Shown here one piece after another: positions 57,801 through 64,000 of a stretch of 64,000 bases of DNA. The notes beneath the pieces are model-generated. The model ran no database searches. It was not told where the DNA came from and was given only the letters and a program-made list of their open reading frames with translations. The DNA comes from Diadophis punctatus similis (taxonomy: Eukaryota; Chordata; Lepidosauria; Squamata; Dipsadidae): NCBI GenBank assembly GCA_023053685.1, contig JALIGW010000001.1, positions 65,415,740-65,479,739 of the forward strand. Reading direction: 5' to 3'. Position numbers and translations under genes: made by a program. How positions within the stretch are numbered: position 1 is the first letter of the stretch; each line of letters opens with the position of its first letter.

Positions 57801-60800
57801 CAACCTTATTAGGCGTCTTGACTCAAGGAGAACTGGATAATGGGCGAGGCCGAGCTCGACTCAATCTTTTCCGGCACTTGCATGAAATCCAGTCAGGAAG
57901 AACATCTAGCATTAGCTTTGAAATTCTTGGTTTCAACAGTAAGGGAGAGGTACGAGTATTTGTACACCGACTTTATCATTTTATAGCTCTGGGTATGAAT
58001 TTTTACTTGGCCTTTTATAAGAGCTCAGTTACCTGTGTTTTCTGCCTTTTAGGTAGTGAACTATAGTGATTCACGGACAGCTGAAGAAATCTGTGAGAGC
58101 TCTTCCAAAATGATTACCTTCATTGATTTAGCTGGCCATCACAAATATTTAAAAACCACCATTTTTGGGCTTACAAGCTATTGTCCAGATTTTGCAATGC
58201 TGGTGGTGAGTGCCAATACTGGAATTGGTAAGTGGATAGGCGGATTTCTCCTTGGGGTTTCAGAAGGGTGACATAATGCCTAGAGTTAACCAGCGGGTAC
58301 CATTAGTTCAGGGGTGTCAAACTCACGCCATCACGGCAGCGTCAGGTGACGTATCGGGACTTCCCCCCCTTTGCTAAAACAGGCGTGGGCGTGGCCAGCA
58401 CGTGATGCATCAGGCCTGCGGGCCGGGAGTTTGACAGCCCTGCAGTAGTTTAAAACAAGACTCATCCACAGTAACATAGAAATACTTCCATTAGTTTCAA
58501 ACAAATGGCATTGAGTTGTGTGTTTTAGCTGCACTGAAGTCCTGCCTTTCTCATTTGATTTTCTCTACCTTCTATTTCTTACAGCTGGTACGACACGGGA
58601 GCATCTCGGCTTGGCGATGGCCCTTAAGGTGCCTTTCTTCATTGTCATTAGCAAAGTGGACTTGTGCTCAAAGGCCACCGTGGAGCGAACAGTGAAACAG
58701 CTGGAGCGGATTCTGAAGCAGCCTGGCTGCAACAAACTTCCATTGCTAGTAACATCTGATGATGATGCAGTTACAGCAGCGCAGCAGTTTGCACAATCCC
58801 CCAAGTACGAATCACGGGCCCTTTGAATGGGAGGGAAGACGATTAGCGAGTAGGGATGCAATTTAAAATTAACACACTTTCAAAATGATGCATTTAGCAA
58901 GAAAGGTGTGAGTGAGTCAGATTTGTGGCGCTGGCAGTGGTTTATATCAAAGAACAATAAACGAAGTTCAAGTGTTTATATTCTTTGGTTTTATGTCTTC
59001 ACTCTGCTTTGGGCTGTTTTGATTTTATAGTATTTACTCTTAATGACATTTCTATATTGCAGGATAGCTTACACATAATAAATGGGTAGTCTGCAGAAGT
59101 GACTTATGGAACTGGAGGGAAACAGGTGATGAAATAAGTGTTCTGCCATTGTGATGCAAGCTCCACCCCCTTTATATTGTGATATTGCACACAAGTATGA
59201 AAGAAAAGGAGCTTCTGTCACACTGACTCAAGACTTGCTTCATTGTTTTGAGAAAACATTGGATGCTTCGGATGCCTTTGATCATCTGCAGCTACACTGC
59301 ATACTTAGGATTGGAACAGTTATGGGCATACAGGCAGTCCTTGACTTAATGATCACATCTGAGCCTGGAATTTTAAGTCATTGTGGTCGTAAGTTGAGTC
59401 ATCACCTTACTGGATTCAATTTTATGATCATTTTTATGATGTCTGTTAAGTGAGTTACATGGTCATAAGTCTGAATCCAGCTTACCCAATGAGTAGGTTT
59501 GCTGGAAAATGGTAAAAGATTGTAAAAAGCAAGATCCTGCAGTCAGTCGAAAATGCAGGCCAGTTGCCAAACACCTGAAATGCAAACACAGATGGTGCAG
59601 CTGTTGTAACTTTGAAGACAGATAGCAATCAACCTTTTTGAAGTCCATCTTAACTGGTCATTAAATGACCAGTTGTAAGTCAAGGACTACCCTGTACCAC
59701 GTTTTTGATTCTGTAAAAATTATAGGATGCAGAAATTATTGTTCCTTAATTATTTATATATTCCACTTACACATGTGGAAGCCAATCTCATTCCTATTGT
59801 ATTCGGTACTAATAGAGATGCACAACGTCATGGATCACCAGCTTCTTTCACTCGTTTGTTTGCAGTATCACTCCCATCTTCACCTTGTCCAGTGTTTCTG
59901 GAGAGAACTTGGATCTCCTGAGAGTATTTCTCAATATCCTTCCTCCTCTGACAAACAGCAAAGAACAGGAAGAGCTGATGCAGCAGCTCACTGAATTCCA
60001 GGTACACAATAGTCTCTTCTCAGTTGAGAGTCTCCAGCTGTAGTATGCGGAGGCAGGGTATTCTCTGATCCATGGATTTAAAGTTGGGAGGATGATAAAA
60101 CCAAGCAATTGTAATTACTTTCTGATTTAAAGACAAATAAATGCAATTGATTATTTAGCAATAGCAGTTAGGCTTATATACTGCTTCATAGTGCTTTACA
60201 GCACTCTCTAGGTAGTTTACAATGTCAGCATATTGCCCCCAAGAGTCCTCATTTTGCCTACCTCAGAAGGACGGAAGGCTGAGTTAACCGTGAGCTGGTA
60301 AGGATCGAACTCCTGGCAGCAAGCAGAATCAGCCTGCAATACTGCATTCTAACCACTGTTCCACCGTAGCTCTTCCTCCTCCTTTATTTGTCTTTACCAT
60401 TCTTCATTTAATCTCATTTGTAACGTCCTTCCAGTCATTGAATTGACTCCCAGAATAGAATTTACTCCTATTTCTTTTATGAGTTGCACCTAGGAAATGT
60501 TTGCAGAATATAATTGGTTCACTGAGAACTGGGATGCTTGAGGCTGGTAACCGATATAAGGAAGACAACATTAAAGGATAGGCTTAGAATTCCTACACAA
60601 GAACGTGTATTGTTATGTCTGACAATAAAAAGGTCACATTGTTAACTCTGGCTTTGAAATACTACAGTCTAGCACAACATATTTGAAACATCCATTCTTT
60701 CTCTGCTACAGGTGGATGAAATTTACACTGTGCCAGAAGTAGGCACAGTTGTTGGAGGAACATTGTCAAGGTTGGTACATATCAGGGGTGAAATTCAGCA

Positions 60801-63626
60801 GGTTCTGACAGGTTCTGGAGAACCGATAGCGGAAATTTTGAGTATTCGGTGAACCAGCAAATACCACTTCTGGCTGGCCCTAGAGTGGGGTGGGAATGGG
60901 GATTTTGCAATATCCTTCCCCAAGGAGTGGGGAGGGAATGGGGATTTTGCAGTATCCTTCCCCTGCCACGCCCACCAAGCCACGCCCACAGAACCGGTAG
61001 GGAAAAATTTTGAATTTCGCCCCTGGTACATATGGATTTTGTAAAGAAAGGCCAGGATGGGTAGGAAGTGGTGTCAAAGACTTTTTATATCCAGAAGAAG
61101 GACCGGGAAGTCGCATTTATTCTCCTTTTCTTGTTTTAAGTTAACGTAGGTAAAAGTTTATATCTTACTGAATGAGTCAAGGAAGATAAAACTGCACTCC
61201 AATAAAAAAATAAAAGTATCCCCTAAAGGAGTCCTATGTTTTTTGTGCACATAGCATAAATATTTATTCTCTGGAATATCAGATCCAAATTTTCTCTCTG
61301 TTATTTTTCATATTTCAAGAGTAAAGAACCTGCATCAAGATAATTATTTTAATTAGAATAGAAGGCTTTTCTTGCCTCCTGACAGCTAAATGCGGTCTTT
61401 TTCATTTTATGCCCTCGCTAGTGGGATATGCAAAGAGGGAGAGAATTTGGTTGTTGGTCCAACAGATGATGGCAAGTTCCTTCAACTGAAAGTGTGCAGT
61501 ATCCAACGAAATCGTTCAGCGTGTCGCGTTCTTCGAGCTGGGCAGGCTGCCACCCTAGCTCTTGGACACTTTGATCGCTCACTGCTGCGCAAAGTAAGCT
61601 CTTCCTTAATCCCTCTCTGGAGTCTTTGGTTGTAAAAACCTTCTCCTCTGTACCTTTTCTGAAAACAAAGTATTCTGCCTTACGGATATTGGGAAATATA
61701 GGTCCCTGTCGGAACACTGCCATTCTGGAGGAGGGGAGGCACCGTGGGTGGAATGGTTTGCATACTTTGCTGTATCTGGGAATTGAGGGGGGAGAAGTGG
61801 CCTTCTGCACTGACTCTCGCTCTCTGCCAGTTCCAGCCGGGTTTTCAATGTCACGGTGCCCCGAGGACGACCTCTTCTTACCATCCAGCCCCGGAGATTC
61901 TCACAACACCTTTGCTTTTGTCAGCTTATTGGTTACAGATTGTCACGTAGTGAATATTGTCAGTTGTATGTCTAGGCAGGGTGATGCATCCCTATCCTAA
62001 TATTTTGGTACATTCCATTACAAGCAGGACACGTGGTGTGATCTTATGCGCATGTGTGCATTCCTGATTCTCCATTATTTCTCTTGTGGTTTGGCTCTGA
62101 CCGGGAGCGGTCGCATTTAATTAGCAAGAATGTAATTATTCAGAATTTATTGTTTTTGTACCGAAATAAATATTTTTATTAGACTTTTAACTTCGGCTTT
62201 ATTTCTAAATGTCTGAGTTCCCAGAGAAAGATCAAACATCGCCTCTATGGAGATTTATTCTCTTTAACACAGATGGACATGGGGCATTGGGGGTGGGAGT
62301 TGTTGTGGAAAATTGAGCCTAACGCTTCACGCCTGAATTCAGACTCCGCCTGACTTCTCTGCAATCATCATCTCTCAGTAAAAGTTCCTTTTGAAATGTA
62401 AACTGTTTCAAGAGTTTTACTTTCTTGGGAAGGTAGCTGACGCAGGTCCTTACAATAGCGGACTGGGTTCCTCTGGACCGTCTGCTTTTGAAGACATTCG
62501 AAAACGTGATAGGTAATACATTCTTCGCAGTTTATGGTGTAAAATTTAAGTTCGAGGGATGGGAAAACTGGGAACTATAGCATTAAGGTGCTTGCCTTGA
62601 GTCTCAAAAGAATAAAGAAATAATTAGATTGAACTCTTAAGCAGGATTAGTCAGCTGTTAGATGTTTCCCACTCATCCCTGCTCGCCATCCACATTCTTA
62701 TCTCCCCTTCTTTCTTTGGCTTTTGGAGCAATAAATGAGGATTTCTTTCTGGAAAGATTGTAATCTGTAGTGCTTCAGTTTGAAAGACCATTGTCAAGAA
62801 AATTCAGTTACCCAATCTTGCTATCATTTAGGGCATGGTGATGGTCAGCCCAGAGATGAACCCAACTATTTGTTCCGTATTTGAAGCTGAAATTGTTCTA
62901 CTGTTCCATGCCACAACTTTCCGGAAAGGATTCCAAGTAACAGCACATGTTGGAAACGTACGGCAAACAGCAATTGTGGAAAAGATCCATGGGAAGGTAA
63001 GTTTCCCTTTTCTTGCTAAATAGAAATTTGCTTGATGGTCTTCTCACTTGTGTCACAATTATTTTAAGCCTTACCCTTGAGATGCCCCTTTGCTGAACTA
63101 GAAACCAGGAAATCCTGAGTTCTAACCCTTCGTTAGGTACGGAAACTGACTTTGGATCAGTCATTGTCTCTCAATCCAACCCACCCATGGAGAGTGGCTG
63201 TTTTGTGGGAAATATAAGTTGGAAGCACTACATATTCTACCTTGAGTATTACAAAATAAAGGGGGATTCTTCTTGTCGTTATTATCCAAAGGGATGTTTT
63301 CACAGATAATCCCACTGCAAATTTCAGAAACTCAAAGGTATGCTAAGTTGCTTTCCATGGTTTTCTGGAATCCCTAAAATAAGCAATTGAACTTTTAAAA
63401 TTCTAACACACACTCCCTTTTTGTTCAGGACAAATTGCGAACAGGAGAAAAGGCAGTGGTTCGTTTCAGATTCATTAAACATCCTGAATATTTGAAGATA
63501 GGAGCCAAACTATTGTTTCGTGAAGGAGTTACCAAAGGTATTGGACATGTCACATCCATCCAGGCTATCACCATTGGAGAGAGTGGCCTGGAACACAATC
63601 TGTGTCCTGATCCGGTCAGCTTTTGA
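51878..63626 (+). CDS. GTPBP2: GTP-binding protein 2
   Basis: GTPBP2 is a trGTPase family protein linked to rescue of stalled ribosomes together with Pelota. Twelve GT-AG exons: 51878-52054, 55698-55724, 56104-56288, 57308-57416, 57752-57949, 58053-58227, 58585-58804, 59866-60001, 60712-60770, 61422-61593, 62832-62996, 63429-63626. They join in phase to 606 residues (human 602). The start [15 protein letters not shown] matches the human start. A glycine-rich linker leads to [20 protein letters not shown]1 GNVDSGKST is at about 176-184, G3 DLAGHHKY at about 257-264 and G4 SKVD at about 313-316, followed by EF-Tu-like domains II and III. Exon 2 is a 27-nt microexon (AEDGNIEYK). The last 16 residues (after AITIGE) differ from the mammalian tail. 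The 3' UTR runs off the window. Confidence 0.97.
52055..55064 (+). other. GTPBP2 intron 1, mostly unique AT-rich DNA
   Basis: Apart from a SINE at 54577-54818, no element or exon-like sequence is supported. The first 300 bp after the donor remain GC-rich. Confidence 0.5.
54577..54818 (-). repeat. Sauria-type SINE, reverse, in GTPBP2 intron 1
   Basis: The reverse-complement body is gcaatagcacttagactta, tgcccccaacaatctgggtc and ggaaggctgagtcaacc. The head ends ctaaccacactgccactgcg. Confidence 0.87.
55065..55200. mobile_element. Palindromic hAT-type MITE in GTPBP2 intron 1
   Basis: It starts CAGTGTTTCCCAACCTTGG and ends with the inverted copy (one change, ATACTG). Perfect duplications ctttagat flank it (55057-55064 and 55201-55208). 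Confidence 0.95.
58309..58442. mobile_element. hAT-type MITE (CAGGGGTGTCAAACTC family) in GTPBP2 intron 6
   Basis: The ends are CAGGGGTGTCAAACTC and GAGTTTGACAGCCCTG inverted. The flanks cattagtt and cagtagtt match at 6 of 8. It is collinear with the 12166 copy. Confidence 0.88.
59327..59698. mobile_element. ACAGGTAGTCC-family repeat in GTPBP2 intron 7
   Basis: The left end is acaggcagtccttgacttaa and the right end is gtaagtcaaggactaccctgt. The interior is strongly diverged. Confidence 0.65.
60155..60375 (-). repeat. Sauria-type SINE, reverse, in GTPBP2 intron 8
   Basis: The reverse-complement body is gcaatagcagttaggctta, with a deletion in the cccccaa...gagtcctc region. The head ends ctaaccactgttccaccgta. 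Confidence 0.83.
60783..61025. mobile_element. hAT-type MITE (CAGGGGTGAAATTCAGC family) next to a GTPBP2 splice donor
   Basis: The ends are CAGGGGTGAAATTCAGC and TTGAATTTCGCCCCTG. A perfect 8-bp duplication, gtacatat, flanks it. The element begins 12 bp after the last base of exon 9 (60770). A near-duplicate block (gggaatggggattttgca) occurs twice inside. Confidence 0.9.
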
Positions 63627-64000
63627 CTCACACCAGCATTTCTCGGTGCTCCGAATAAGGGAAAGATCTCGTGCCATTGTGCAGAGCCATTGTTGGCCAA
63701 TCAATTTACATAGGCACATCTTGTCTGCACTGCAGAAGCCAGAGTTACCTGTTGGACTGAGTGCCCTTCCTGGAGCAAGTTAAGCTTGTTGTTTGTGCAT
63801 CACCTGCTACTTCCATATTCCTGCTTTTCCTGGAATAGACAAGCAAACAGCTGCATCTTTGACTAGGTTGGACGTCCTGCTTTTGTTGACCATTGTGGGG
63901 GAAGTTATTTCCAGAGAGGGGCATATCCATAGTGAGTTGGACTGTAATTTTGGGATGCTGTTGCCTGGGAGATAACAATGGTGGACTCGTTTGTGTTCAG

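Overview
The window is vertebrate nuclear DNA, most likely from a squamate reptile and probably a snake. The host genes have GT-AG introns. The intergenic DNA is dense with families typical of squamate genomes: Sauria-type tRNA SINEs, CR1/L2-like and L1 LINEs, a Penelope element, many short hAT-type MITEs with 8-bp target duplications, and long dinucleotide microsatellites. The species call is inference, because no single sequence here fixes it.

Three host genes lie in the right-hand 40 kb. A microsomal epoxide hydrolase (EPHX1 or an EPHX1-like paralogue) runs on the + strand. Its main exons are at 36040-44750, and a tiny first coding exon is proposed about 10.7 kb upstream at 25308-25336. 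MAD2L1BP (p31comet, spindle-checkpoint silencing) is on the - strand at 46450-50551, tail to tail with EPHX1. GTPBP2 (a ribosome-rescue-linked GTPase) is on the + strand at 51878-63626 in 12 coding exons. It is head to head with MAD2L1BP across a CpG-rich bidirectional promoter region at about 49.9-52.2 kb. The MAD2L1BP-GTPBP2 divergent pair matches the mammalian arrangement. EPHX1 as the other neighbour of MAD2L1BP does not, since human EPHX1 is on a different chromosome.

The left 36 kb holds no host gene apart from the proposed EPHX1 exon. It is a record of nested transposition: a CR1/Rex-like RT fragment (1.6-2.8 kb), an L1 broken by a 0.57-kb insertion and by a 979-bp TA-flanked DNA transposon (6.3-8.9 kb), solo LTRs at 13.4 and 16.1 kb (the latter inside a MITE), and an 891-bp hAT element with an internal minisatellite (19.3 kb). 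A Penelope-like element with inverted 160-bp pseudo-LTRs carrying hammerhead-like cores lies at 26.7-29.0 kb. An internally deleted class II (betaretrovirus-like) endogenous retrovirus with 311-bp LTRs lies at 30.7-33.7 kb, itself inserted in a MITE.

The host genes work separately: xenobiotic epoxide hydrolysis at the ER, mitotic checkpoint disassembly, and translational GTPase function. The most interesting points are the proposed distant EPHX1 start exon, the hammerhead-like cores in the Penelope termini, the duplicated MAD2L1BP promoter segment, and the resemblance of an abundant palindromic MITE to the ZNF143 binding motif. I found no clearly new multi-gene system.
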